Assembly (NCBI RefSeq): GCF_007860075.1
Contig: NZ_SJPP01000004.1
Span: 62,001 to 126,000 of the forward strand
Direction of reading: 5' to 3'
DNA length: 64,000 bases
From: Symmachiella macrocystis
Lineage (GTDB): Bacteria > Planctomycetota > Planctomycetia > Planctomycetales > Planctomycetaceae
Shown here: in pieces, positions 1-9,129 of the stretch
Layout: every line of letters begins with the position of its first letter
Numbering within the stretch: position 1 is the stretch's first letter
Made by a program: the position numbers and the translations under genes
Notes under the pieces: generated by a model
Told to the model about the DNA's origin: nothing
The model's input: only the letters and a program-made list of their open reading frames with translations
The model's database searches: none

Positions 1-353
1 CGGGTATCGGGTCGATAATCTTCAAGACCGCTGTGGTCAGATTCTCTCGCCAAGAAGAATTGAACCTCCCCGGCATGCAGCGGCATGACCTCCGCGAAAT
101 AATGTCTCGCCCCATCTTTATTGTGTGTATGACCAACTTCGACCAGCTCACCGCCGTGGAGCGGTTGGGCTTTGCTGTGATCATGGGCATGTGAGTGTAA
201 TCCGTGATGATCTTCGTTGTGGCTATGGTCTTCAGGGACAGGCTGAGAAGTGGATTCTCCGTTCTGGTTAGTCTCATCGGCCGCTGTCCCACATCCGCAA
301 ACGCTGCCGCACAATGCGATGATCATGCTCAGCTGAAACGTCAACGCGCGCAT
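1..353 (-). CDS. His-rich lipoprotein, partial (runs off left edge)
   Basis: The visible 117 residues start at an ATG and run off the left edge. The N-terminus is a short hydrophobic signal followed by a cysteine near residue 21 (VCGCG), as expected of a lipoprotein. After that come two His clusters (EDHSHNEDHHGLHSHAHDH) and the motif PLHGGELVEVGHTHN. I cannot assign an enzyme activity. Proteins of this look are common in planctomycetes, and a role in binding or delivering a transition metal is inferred from the histidines alone. The next gene upstream on the same strand encodes another His/Cys-rich exported protein, so the two may be co-transcribed and may lead into a metal-transport operon beyond the edge. 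Confidence 0.65.
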   Translation of the reverse strand, partial: MRALTFQLSMIIALCGSVCGCGTAADETNQNGESTSQPVPEDHSHNEDHHGLHSHAHDHSKAQPLHGGELVEVGHTHNKDGARHYFAEVMPLHAGEVQFFLARESDHSGLEDYRPDT

Positions 354-671
354 TATTCCTGCCTTTCTGGATCAAAATAACTCTGAACCTCTCACGCTCG
401 CGCTACGAAGAGCGGGATTCATCGAATGACTCTATAGTGAATACAAGCACGGCCTTTGCGGCAGCATTCGCCGGACGTAAGTCGATGCAATTGCCGGGTC
501 TTGTTGGTTAAACATGACAACACGATCTGCACAGCGACGCCGTCTTCCCAAGCTGAGCTTGGACGCAATCCGTATTCGGATTGACATCAACGAAATGAAT
601 CAGTTGCGCAATGAAGCACCGCAGAGTAAAGCTGCTGCAAAACCGGCGATGCTGAGCAACTGCGATTCAAC
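354..671. other. Intergenic, no gene seen
   Basis: This 318-base gap lies between two minus-strand His-rich genes. I see no convincing reading frame, RNA gene or strong terminator in it. It could hold the promoter of the lipoprotein gene. Confidence 0.4.
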
Positions 672-1127
672 TTAGTCGCGTGCTGCTAGAGAGCAACATG
701 GCGGAGCACGGGACCGGCTGAAGGCCGGTTTGAAAAGCGGGCGTTTCGGCTGGGCAAGACCATCCGTGAAATGCACAAGGCCGAAAGCCGATGAGAGGGT
801 GACTATTGTGCACAGGCTCTGCGACTGGCAAAGCAGCTTACAGATGGCACAGTCAGAAGGATCGTGCTTCTTCGGGGTGGGCGTAGGCGTATTTCTCGGA
901 TTTTCGCTCGCATGGTGTTCGTGCCCATGACTGTGTGTGTGAGCATGCGATTTGGTGTGAGCGTGGCTGTGGCAGCATGTCGAACTGGAATGCTCACAGC
1001 TTGCCTCACACTGACTGCATTCCCCCGACGAGCAGTGCAAATCATGCAACGCATTGCCGCACGTGACTTGCAAGAGAAACGCCAGCATCGCTGCGAGGGT
1101 CACAAATTGTCGAACAAAGTGTACCAA
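672..1127 (-). CDS. Small secreted Cys/His-rich protein
   Basis: This 151-residue protein has an N-terminal signal-like hydrophobic segment (residues 8-26). A Cys-rich stretch follows (about residues 32-52, with CSSGECSQCEASC), then a His run (SHAHTKSHAHTHSHGHEHH, about residues 54-73) and a second cysteine motif, DCAICKLLC, near residue 92. The alternation of Cys and His clusters suggests metal binding outside the cytoplasm, but this is inference. It lies upstream of, and in the same direction as, the His-rich lipoprotein at the left edge. Antisense frames across this gene are shadows caused by its biased composition. The function is not known to me. Confidence 0.6.
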   Translation of the reverse strand: MVHFVRQFVTLAAMLAFLLQVTCGNALHDLHCSSGECSQCEASCEHSSSTCCHSHAHTKSHAHTHSHGHEHHASENPRNTPTPTPKKHDPSDCAICKLLCQSQSLCTIVTLSSAFGLVHFTDGLAQPKRPLFKPAFSRSRAPPCCSLAARD

Positions 1128-1912
1128 GATTTACCTTCGAACCAGGACACTCTAACAGCGAGATGGAAAACAGAGAGGTGAAAATGCCCAATAACTCCAT
1201 TATCAATGGTACGCTGGCAACAGTCAATGCGTTTGAAGTGTATTTGCAGATATTGTGCAAAAGCAGCCGTTTCGAAGATACGGCCGGTTTATGCCGCCGA
1301 AACCTCTCGCCTCGTAGAACGAGCACTTACGGCGAGACCTGAGCCGTCATAGGGTATCGGCGGCCTTCAACCTCTGGGGGAAATCAGGCGATTCGTCGAC
1401 CATTTGCGCAGCCTCGCCTTAAACGATCGACGCCCGATCCCGGTCCAGGCCGCCACAGCCCCCGCTTTGGGGCAATTTCTTGTTGGAAAGTCAGATTCGT
1501 CAACGTAAAGTCCCCTTAGTCACACTGACAATCGCCGTCACTCTGCGGGGGGCCGACTCCGCGACAGCCCTGCTTTAACGGTGCGGGCGCGATGTAAGGT
1601 GCCCCTGCGCATTTGCGGCTGCGATTTTGAACGGTCCGCCTTGTGCGTCCGACGGCAACGTGGAATCGCTCCCGATCAAGGCTATCGCGCGTCAACTGTA
1701 AGGCGGGAGGGATGAACCAGCCGAGGCCTTCGAAGCCGCAGGAGGGCCACGCTGGCCGGTATGCGATCAATCGAGATCTAGCGAATGACCACTGTCCAGC
1801 TCAAGAATCCGGCAATGTCCAAAAAAGCATCCGCGTTCTCCTCGAATGATAATGGATTGTTGCTATGATTAGGCTGATTCCTTTCCATTCTAACCGCGAG
1901 TATTCTTCGAAG
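1128..1912. other. Long intergenic region, nothing recognised
   Basis: This is a 785-base stretch between divergently oriented genes. Short frames exist on both strands around 1516-1849, including a minus-strand one ending in a Cys-rich tail, but none has a recognisable domain or a good ribosome-binding site. It probably carries the promoters of both flanking genes. Confidence 0.35.
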
Positions 1913-4900
1913 ATGACTGAAATAAAGCGACTGTTAGCTGCAAATCGTAGTGAGATTGCCATCCGGATCTTTCGGAGTGCCCACGAGTTGGGGATCCAGA
2001 CGGTGGCGATCTACTCTCATGAAGACCGTTACGCCTTGCACCGCTTCAAAGCGGACGAAGCTTATCAAATCGGTAAACCGGGCGAGCCCATCCAAGCTTA
2101 CCTAGATATCGATGCCATTATCACCTTGGCAAAAGAGCAGAATATTGACGCAATCCACCCTGGCTATGGATTTCTCTCAGAGAATCCGCAGTTCGCCCAG
2201 GCGTGCGAGGATGCAGGAATCGTTTTTGTGGGACCGCGCGTCCAGACGCTCAAGCAATTGGGCGACAAGATTTCTGCACGCTTGGTTGCCGAAAAGGCGA
2301 ACGTCCCGGTGCTCGGTGGAGGTGGAGGAGCCATCACTGATGCTGAACAGGGATTGCAATTCACAGAGCAGGTCGGATTCCCAGTTATTCTCAAAGCAGC
2401 TCACGGGGGAGGCGGGCGCGGCATGCGTGTTGTGCGTGATGCCACAGAATTTGAACAGGCATTCGATCAGGCTCGGCGGGAATCACTCACCGCCTTCGGC
2501 AGTCCAGACATCTTCGTTGAGAGGTTTGTTGAGCGGGCGCGACACATTGAAGTGCAGTTGCTCGGCGACCAACATGGTCAGTTGGTCCATCTCTATGAGC
2601 GTGATTGTTCCGTACAAAGGCGGCACCAAAAGGTGGTTGAGATTGCGCCGGCTCCCAACCTGGAGACAAGTCTGCGGCAGGCGCTCTGTGATTCTGCAGT
2701 GGCCATCGGCCGAGCGGTGGACTACCAGAACGCGGGAACTGTCGAATTTCTCATCGACGCCGATACCAACGACTTCTACTTCATCGAAGTCAACCCACGG
2801 ATTCAGGTCGAGCACACGGTTACCGAACAGGTCACCGGTGTTGATATTGTCAAATCACAGATCCTCATCGCTCAAGGGACACGACTTGAGGATCCAGTGA
2901 TCGACTTGTCGTCGCAAGAGGCAATCTCCACCCACGGTTTTGCCATCCAATGCCGGGTGACGACAGAGGATACTGAAAATCTTTTCATGCCGGATTATGG
3001 CCGTATCACTCACTATCGTTCCGCCAGCGGCATGGGTATTCGTCTCGACGCAGGCACTGCATTCTCTGGAGCGGTGGTTTATCCGTTCTATGATTCTTTA
3101 TTGGTCAAAGTGACCGCTTGGGCTCGTAAGTTTCCGGATGCTGCACATCGCATTGAACGCTGTTTGCAGGAGTTTCGCATTCGTGGCGTCAAAACCAATA
3201 TTCCGTTCCTCATTAAGCTGGTCATGCATTCCACTTTTATCGAGGGGAACTGCACGACCACCTTTATCGATGAAACTCCGGAGCTATTTGACTTCCCGCC
3301 GAGAAAGGACCGGGCCACAAAATTGCTGGCCTATCTGGGGGAGACGATTGTAAACGGCAATTCACTTGTGAAAAACCGACCGGTGGCAACACGCCGCATT
3401 CCTGCCCCACTGCCCAAATTTCAATCGACCGCGCCGATTCCCGACAGCATGCGACAGAAGTTTCAGCGTCTCGGAGCCGAGAAGTTTTCGAAGTCATTGC
3501 TGGAGCATAAACCTCTGCTTTTGACTGACACGACGTTTCGCGATGCCCACCAATCCCTCTTAGCGACGCGGCTGCGAACTTATGACATGTTGCGAATTGC
3601 CGATGTCTATGCACGGCATTGTCCGGAACTGTTTTCACTGGAAATGTGGGGCGGTGCCACGTTCGACACGTCGATGCGCTTCCTCAAAGAGTATCCCTGG
3701 CAGCGGCTTTCCGAATTGAGAGACCGTGTGCCCAATATTCTGTTTCAGATGTTGCTGCGAGCATCCAATGCGGTCGGCTACACAAATTATCCCGACAACG
3801 TCGTTCGAGAGTTCGTCAAGGAAGCAGCGGGGGCTGGAATCGATGTCTTCCGTGTGTTTGACGCTTTGAACTGGGTTGAGAACATGCAAGTCGCGATGGA
3901 TGCCGTCATCGAATCCGGTGCGATCTGTGAGGCGACCATTTGCTACACCGGTGATATTCTTGACCCCCGCCAATCCAAATACGACTTGAAATACTATGTG
4001 GAGATGGCAAAACGTCTGGAAGGCATGGGAGCTCACATTCTCGCCATTAAGGATATGGCGGGGCTTTGCAAACCGTATGCGGCGGAATTGCTGGTCAAGA
4101 CATTGCGTCAGGAAGTTGGCCTGCCAATCCATTTCCATACCCATGATACAGGCGGGGTACAGGCGGCATCGCTTGTCAAAGCAGCAGAAGCTGGAGTCCA
4201 CATCGTCGATGCGGCGCTGGCTCCGCTCTCCGGCGGAACGTCACAGCCGAACTTGAATACGCTCGTCGAGTCGATAAAACTCACCGATCGTGAAACCGGT
4301 CTGCAGTCAGCCCGGCTTGATGAAATTGCGGATTATTGGCGCGCGGTCCGTGAATTCTATACACCATTTGAGAGTCCCGTCCTGCCTGCCGGCAGCGATC
4401 TTTATCAGCATCAAATGCCGGGCGGTCAGTACACCAATCTTTACCAGCAAGCGCGCGCTCTGGGTTTGGCAGATCGCTGGAGCGAAGTCTGTCGCATGTA
4501 TGCGGATGTCAACCAACTATTCGGCGACATTGTGAAAGTGACGCCCACATCGAAGGCGGTTGGCGACATGGCACTCTTTTTGATCTCGAATGAGATGACA
4601 ACCGAGGATGTCGTCTCTTCAAATCGTGAGTTGGCCTTTCCTCAATCGGTCGTCGATTTAATCAGTGGGCGGATGGGCCAAACACCGGGTGGGTTTCCAG
4701 CCAATGTGCAAAAGCGAATCTTGCGTGGGGAATCACCCGTCGAAGGCCGTCCCGGTGCGAACCTTCCCCCGGCAGATTTTGAACAGTCCAACGACAAGCT
4801 TCAAGAAATTCTGGGCCACAAACCGACACACCGCGAAGCTTTATCACATCTCCTCTATCCAGAGGTGTTTGAAGATTTCGCACGACACGACCAGACCTAC

Positions 4901-5365
4901 GGCGACACGAGTGTCCTACCGACACCAGCGTTCCTCTACGGACTGGAACCGGGAGAAGAGATCTCCGTCGAAATCGAACCGGGCAAGACGCTGATCATTC
5001 GCCTTCAAACCGTCGGTGAGGCACATGAAGATGGGCGCCGCACAGTTTTCTTCGAACTCAACGGCCAGCCCCGTGAAGTCACCATCACCGACCGGTCTCT
5101 TGAACCTGATGCCCCGCGTCATCTCAAAGCGGATCCAAACGACCCATCACATGTAGCGGCCAGCATGCCCGGAATGGTTGTGAACATTGCCGTCCAAACG
5201 GGAGATGCTGTTGCCAAGGGCCAGAAACTCCTCATGCTCGAAGCGATGAAGATGCAGACGATCGTCGCCGCAGAACATGACGGTATCGTCGCTGAAACTT
5301 TAGTTCACAGCGGGACTCAAGTCGAAAGCGGCGACCTACTGATGACCGTAGAACCGAAGGAGTGA
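1913..5365 (+). CDS. pyc: Pyruvate carboxylase
   Basis: A single-chain, biotin-dependent enzyme that converts pyruvate, bicarbonate and ATP to oxaloacetate, refilling the TCA cycle. The 1150 residues match the usual length. The order is a biotin carboxylase with ATP-grasp (residues 1-450; starts LLAANRSEIAIRIFRSAHELG, glycine loop AAHGGGGRGMRVV, and EVNPRIQVEHTVTE). Then comes the carboxyltransferase TIM barrel (about 530-810; DTTFRDAHQSLLATR, and the metal-binding HFHTHDT). A biotinyl domain ends the protein, with the biotinylated lysine in EAMKMQT. I chose the ATG at 1913 because the family begins there; an in-frame ATG at 1865 would add 16 residues unlike the family. It is a monocistronic gene, convergent with the next one 39 bases away. 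Confidence 0.96.
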   Translation: MTEIKRLLAANRSEIAIRIFRSAHELGIQTVAIYSHEDRYALHRFKADEAYQIGKPGEPIQAYLDIDAIITLAKEQNIDAIHPGYGFLSENPQFAQACEDAGIVFVGPRVQTLKQLGDKISARLVAEKANVPVLGGGGGAITDAEQGLQFTEQVGFPVILKAAHGGGGRGMRVVRDATEFEQAFDQARRESLTAFGSPDIFVERFVERARHIEVQLLGDQHGQLVHLYERDCSVQRRHQKVVEIAPAPNLETSLRQALCDSAVAIGRAVDYQNAGTVEFLIDADTNDFYFIEVNPRIQVEHTVTEQVTGVDIVKSQILIAQGTRLEDPVIDLSSQEAISTHGFAIQCRVTTEDTENLFMPDYGRITHYRSASGMGIRLDAGTAFSGAVVYPFYDSLLVKVTAWARKFPDAAHRIERCLQEFRIRGVKTNIPFLIKLVMHSTFIEGNCTTTFIDETPELFDFPPRKDRATKLLAYLGETIVNGNSLVKNRPVATRRIPAPLPKFQSTAPIPDSMRQKFQRLGAEKFSKSLLEHKPLLLTDTTFRDAHQSLLATRLRTYDMLRIADVYARHCPELFSLEMWGGATFDTSMRFLKEYPWQRLSELRDRVPNILFQMLLRASNAVGYTNYPDNVVREFVKEAAGAGIDVFRVFDALNWVENMQVAMDAVIESGAICEATICYTGDILDPRQSKYDLKYYVEMAKRLEGMGAHILAIKDMAGLCKPYAAELLVKTLRQEVGLPIHFHTHDTGGVQAASLVKAAEAGVHIVDAALAPLSGGTSQPNLNTLVESIKLTDRETGLQSARLDEIADYWRAVREFYTPFESPVLPAGSDLYQHQMPGGQYTNLYQQARALGLADRWSEVCRMYADVNQLFGDIVKVTPTSKAVGDMALFLISNEMTTEDVVSSNRELAFPQSVVDLISGRMGQTPGGFPANVQKRILRGESPVEGRPGANLPPADFEQSNDKLQEILGHKPTHREALSHLLYPEVFEDFARHDQTYGDTSVLPTPAFLYGLEPGEEISVEIEPGKTLIIRLQTVGEAHEDGRRTVFFELNGQPREVTITDRSLEPDAPRHLKADPNDPSHVAASMPGMVVNIAVQTGDAVAKGQKLLMLEAMKMQTIVAAEHDGIVAETLVHSGTQVESGDLLMTVEPKE

Positions 5366-5404
5366 TCGCCGTCCCATCTGGAGGAGAACTCGATCGTCGC
5401 CAGC

Positions 5405-6400
5405 TTATTCAAATACCACCGGCGTGAATGGCAATTCGTTGGTGGTGCGTGGTTTATACCGGCCCCGCTGAATTGCTTTTCGCTTGTGTCGCTCGGCGCT
5501 CGGGTCTTTTTCTTTCATCGGTTTCAAAGCACGGGTAATAAAACGAAAGACCTCTGGATAACGCCATTCTTTCGAGCGACCGACATGCGCGGCACCTCGA
5601 TGCAAATGGTAATCATGTTCAATCGCTGCGTCGAACAGTAGCCGGTGCAGCAATTCAACCGAACGGAAGTTCCCGTTTGCGTCTTCATCGCCAACCTCGA
5701 TGAGCAGTTGCAGGCCTGACTCTCGCAATTTCTTCGGATTATCGATGACCATCGTCGGGGGATGCGTACTGCGCCAAAAAGCTCTATCAACGGGATTGCC
5801 AAAACGCGATCCGTGATCAGCCAAGACCTTAGCGTCGAAATAGCTGATGTCCCAATCCTCAAGCTTCAGCACAGCGGGAAAACCGGGGGCGATGGAAACC
5901 GCTGCGGCAAACATTCTCGGGTGACGAAATGCGATCCTTAGCGTGCCCTGCCCTCCAAACGAGCTGCCTCCGATCACGGTTCCCGTTCGGTCCTTTATGA
6001 CGTGATATTGTTCACGCATGTCGTTTAACATCTGGCCCGTAATAAACGTGTCCCATTGGTTTGTGCCATCGTGCCAGTCAATGTAGAAGGAAGCCCCGGT
6101 GACCGGTGCCACTACGACACAAGGCACAAGATCACCGGTCGCCCAGGCCTTCTCAATAAAGGGCCGCATGTGATTTCCCAGGACGTCTTTCCCAGAGGTT
6201 CCGCCATGCAACCAGATAAACAATGGGAAAGGCTGGGAAGCCTGTTCATATCCAGGCGGCAGAAGTACGTCGACGGTAGCGGGGTTGGAGACGAGTGTGG
6301 TTTTGATCTTGAGTTGGTCCAGTTTGCCGGGCAATGCTGTTTGCCCGCTGCAGGTGGAGGCACTCACGCCCAGAATCACGAACAGTACAAGGTATCGCAT
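5405..6400 (-). CDS. Secreted alpha/beta-hydrolase, putative esterase
   Basis: The 331 residues begin with a signal peptide (about 1-19, ending STCSGQ), so the mature enzyme is exported. The fold is that of the esterase D/PHB-depolymerase-like group. It has an oxyanion-side LFIWLHGGTSG, a nucleophile elbow GGSSFGGQG (catalytic Ser, near residue 146), a late acidic residue in EVGDEDANG and a histidine in GAAHVGRSKEW. The substrate cannot be read from the sequence; carboxylic or feruloyl esters and peptidyl esters are all possible. It is convergent with pyc and divergent from the isochorismatase-type gene. Confidence 0.8.
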   Translation of the reverse strand: MRYLVLFVILGVSASTCSGQTALPGKLDQLKIKTTLVSNPATVDVLLPPGYEQASQPFPLFIWLHGGTSGKDVLGNHMRPFIEKAWATGDLVPCVVVAPVTGASFYIDWHDGTNQWDTFITGQMLNDMREQYHVIKDRTGTVIGGSSFGGQGTLRIAFRHPRMFAAAVSIAPGFPAVLKLEDWDISYFDAKVLADHGSRFGNPVDRAFWRSTHPPTMVIDNPKKLRESGLQLLIEVGDEDANGNFRSVELLHRLLFDAAIEHDYHLHRGAAHVGRSKEWRYPEVFRFITRALKPMKEKDPSAERHKRKAIQRGRYKPRTTNELPFTPVVFE

Positions 6401-6715
6401 GGACTCGCCTCATTGAGATTGAATTCCGATCCCGACGTAGTTTACTGGTATCATTATTCGAATTCTTCGTCATTACGCCCACTGCAAAATAGTCGAGCGC
6501 ATCCGTCCGGTCAATTGCCGCAGCCTCCTGTTGTCGTGAACTGCAGTCTGGACTTCTCCAGGAATAGTGGACATCGGGATTAGCGTGTAAACTACTCCTG
6601 AGGAAGTCCATGATCCAAAGATGTAGCGGACATCAGATTACTGGTTATTCTGGAACGATACAGCTTCTACTCTGCATATCATCTGCCAACGTCATCGTCA
6701 GCGAGGAATGACTGC
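6401..6715. other. Divergent intergenic region with an inverted repeat
   Basis: A 315-base gap between divergent genes. Apart from the inverted repeat at 6549-6610 no gene or RNA is recognisable. Confidence 0.4.
6549..6610. repeat. Imperfect inverted repeat, 20-base arms
   Basis: The left arm spans 6549-6568 and the right arm 6591-6610, separated by 22 bases. The arms match at 17 of 20 positions as reverse complements. It could fold as a long hairpin, be the remnant of a transposon end pair or MITE, or act as an operator between the divergent genes. No other copy was noticed in the window. Confidence 0.6.
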
Positions 6716-7321
6716 ATGAATCCAGCTTCTGCCGATAGGTCGTCTCTGATTGTTGTCTTAGTCGATCTCCAACCTCAGTTCGTCGACACAGCATCCCGCA
6801 ACGACCAGGCGGTAATCGGTCGCATCCAACAAATGTTGCTAATGTGCGAGACATTGAATATCCCGGTGCTGGCTACAGCAGAAGAGCCAATTGCACGAAA
6901 AGGACGTATGGTCGATGCTCTAGCAAAATGCTTTCCGAAATCTGGAATCATATTCTCCAAGTTGGCGTACGACCTGTCTGCGGAGACTGACATTCGAAAT
7001 GCACTGCTGAAATTCAACAGAAAACAGGTAGCGGTTGTGGGCGCAGAAACTGATGTTTGTGTCCTGCAGTCAGTCTTAGGATTACTGCGGATGGGGCTCG
7101 ACGTCTTCCTGATCGAGGATTGTGTTCTGAGTTCCGCAACCGATACCAGTGCTGCTCTGGCTCGTATGTATGCTTGTGGCGCGATTCCTACGACATGGAA
7201 ATCCTTGTATTACGAACTCATCCGCACAGATGACGAAGACAACCGTCTACGGGAAGACGCGAATTTGGTGAGGAAAGGTCTTATTCCGCCGGAGAAATTG
7301 CCTTCGAGCCATTCTGGCTAA
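6716..7321 (+). CDS. Cysteine hydrolase of the isochorismatase family
   Basis: A 201-residue cytoplasmic hydrolase. The three catalytic positions of the family are visible: Asp in LVDLQPQF (near residue 19), Lys in FSKLAYD (near 82) and Cys in AETDVCVLQS (near 117). The central sheet pattern (VAVVGAETDVCV) also fits. Members cleave vinyl ethers or C-N bonds (isochorismate, nicotinamide, N-carbamoyl compounds); the sequence does not tell which. The ATG is preceded by GAGGA at suitable spacing. No metabolic neighbours help to narrow the substrate. Confidence 0.85.
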   Translation: MNPASADRSSLIVVLVDLQPQFVDTASRNDQAVIGRIQQMLLMCETLNIPVLATAEEPIARKGRMVDALAKCFPKSGIIFSKLAYDLSAETDIRNALLKFNRKQVAVVGAETDVCVLQSVLGLLRMGLDVFLIEDCVLSSATDTSAALARMYACGAIPTTWKSLYYELIRTDDEDNRLREDANLVRKGLIPPEKLPSSHSG

Positions 7322-7593
7322 GGGTATGCAATCTTGCTGGCATCGCCATGCTCCCAACTATTGTAGATGGTCAAGAGTGAAAGCCACAGTCGCTATGTCA
7401 GCGCGACGCGCAGCTTCTCTCGGCACAAGCCATCGGTGAAACCGTCACACAGTATTCTGAGGAACTGCGAAATCACTTTGAGTCCCAAAATTTGCATCCG
7501 GATTCGAAATGGCGCATAGTGCACGTCGACCGTGAAGCGGTGGCTTGTTGCCGCTCTCGTTTTGAGGTGCCATCGAATTCGGGGGGAGATTCC

Positions 7594-8685
7594 ATGGGCG
7601 ACATTCTGAAATTGATCAGAATCGGACAAATGTTTATGGAGAAGGACTGGTCAGAAGCGGGGACGTTCAAACGTGGTTTGATTATGGGAGCGGTTGGAGT
7701 TGTATTAGGACTTTTCTTGAACCTGTTTACTGCCATGATGGGTGTGCGACCTGCCGGGGGCGATTTTGTCACACCGACGATTTTAATATCGTTGATTTTG
7801 GGAGTCGTGCTTTTCGCCTGCGGACTCCTGACGTCGCCCGCCGAACCGACAAACAAACCGACAAAGGATGCTCAATCAATGCATGCTGCCACCACATCGG
7901 ACGGACAACACGATCCCACGGAGCGATCGACTAGCTTTATACTGTCCCACGCCGTGCTTCCCGAGTCCGCTTTTCACAACCCCAGTGGATTCTTGGCGAC
8001 GATGTCGGAGGGAAATCCAGATCGCGTGGCAATCTTACAGCGAATGTGGGAGCACATTGCCAAGCAAAAAACAAAAGGTGATCCGCCATCTCCTCCCCTG
8101 TTCGAAGTCGAGCCATTTCTATTGTGCGGCCTATGTGGCCTCCAAATTAAGTTCCCTCCACCGCAACAACCGGGAGAGGCGTATATGGTGGCCTTTGTGG
8201 CAAAATTGCGAGAGGAGGATGAGCCGGAATCAACACCAATTCCGTGCTGGTACTTTACGCTGGAAAAACCCGAGGAGGGCGACCGTCCCTCTTCGGGCCA
8301 CCGCTTCTTTAATGCCTTGCGTGACGACCCACAATTGATCAACATTCTGGCGCCCGATCCCGCATTTCGTATCACATTTTTTAGTGACATGGAAAAACTG
8401 TTACCGGTGATTCAGCACAACGATCATTTGACATCGCTGTTCGCACAGGCTTTCGCGAAGAAGAACTATGACGAATTGATCAATGACGCTGAGGCCTTTG
8501 AAGAGTTCCTGACTGCGTATGAATCGTGTCTAGAACCATCGGTGACCACACTGGGCGAGTGTCGACCGGGGAATTTGTTTGGAAACCACGGCGCTGGTCC
8601 TCGGATTGACCCCCACGCGTTCCGGCTCGACATCGCCGTTGAGTTGCTCCGGAGAATCCGACGTGATCAGTCCGTTGAGCTGTAG
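7594..8685 (+). CDS. Membrane protein of unknown function
   Basis: This 363-residue protein is not recognised. The N-terminal 80 residues hold two hydrophobic segments (about 29-48, LIMGAVGVVLGLFLNLFTAM, and 56-76, TILISLILGVVLFACGLLT). A mostly hydrophilic cytoplasmic-type domain of about 280 residues follows. I place the start at 7594 because a strong GGGGGGAG lies a few bases upstream; the frame stays open to 7492 but that part has no membrane-protein character. It stands alone between an isochorismatase-type gene and an oxidoreductase. Confidence 0.6.
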   Translation: MGDILKLIRIGQMFMEKDWSEAGTFKRGLIMGAVGVVLGLFLNLFTAMMGVRPAGGDFVTPTILISLILGVVLFACGLLTSPAEPTNKPTKDAQSMHAATTSDGQHDPTERSTSFILSHAVLPESAFHNPSGFLATMSEGNPDRVAILQRMWEHIAKQKTKGDPPSPPLFEVEPFLLCGLCGLQIKFPPPQQPGEAYMVAFVAKLREEDEPESTPIPCWYFTLEKPEEGDRPSSGHRFFNALRDDPQLINILAPDPAFRITFFSDMEKLLPVIQHNDHLTSLFAQAFAKKNYDELINDAEAFEEFLTAYESCLEPSVTTLGECRPGNLFGNHGAGPRIDPHAFRLDIAVELLRRIRRDQSVEL

Positions 8686-9129
8686 GTCGATGCGACCAAG
8701 TGAGATAGCCACTTGGCAATGCGACTCTCGAGGATGCGTTCACGATGAACCGAAAACCAATGTATGGCCGCCTTTCTTATTTCGAGTGTTGAAGCAACTC
8801 CGCACCCACGGAGCATCAAAGCGATATGAAATCCGTTGAGATCTGCTGAGAACGCGTGCTCACAAACGAAAAAGGTTACCTGGAGTGTTGATTCTAGGCT
8901 GCTATCCATCTGTTTTACTTAGACGGTGGCAGGCACGTTCGCCGTCTGCATAACCGCGAGATTTAAGTCCTAGTCGCAAAGGCCACAACGGATCGATCAG
9001 ATCGCTCGTTTTAACGTCGAGGTTCTAAAATCTCCCTGATATAGCAACGGAATGTTGATTGGCGTATCCTGCCATTTTGTCAAAAGCGAGTCATTCTAGA
9101 GTCGGCACTTTGAGGAAGCACAACATCTG
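8686..9129. other. Intergenic, nothing recognised
   Basis: A gap of 444 bases between two plus-strand genes. Short antisense frames (for example 8667-8909) have no recognisable features. Confidence 0.35.

Noticed and set aside
730-1181. Plus-strand frames opposite the Cys/His-rich protein
   Set aside because: They are antisense shadows with no signal, domain or ribosome-binding site; the minus-strand frame has a clear signal peptide and ordered motifs.
1516-1849. Overlapping short frames on both strands before pyc
   Set aside because: There are no motifs, the composition is irregular, and neither has a convincing start signal.
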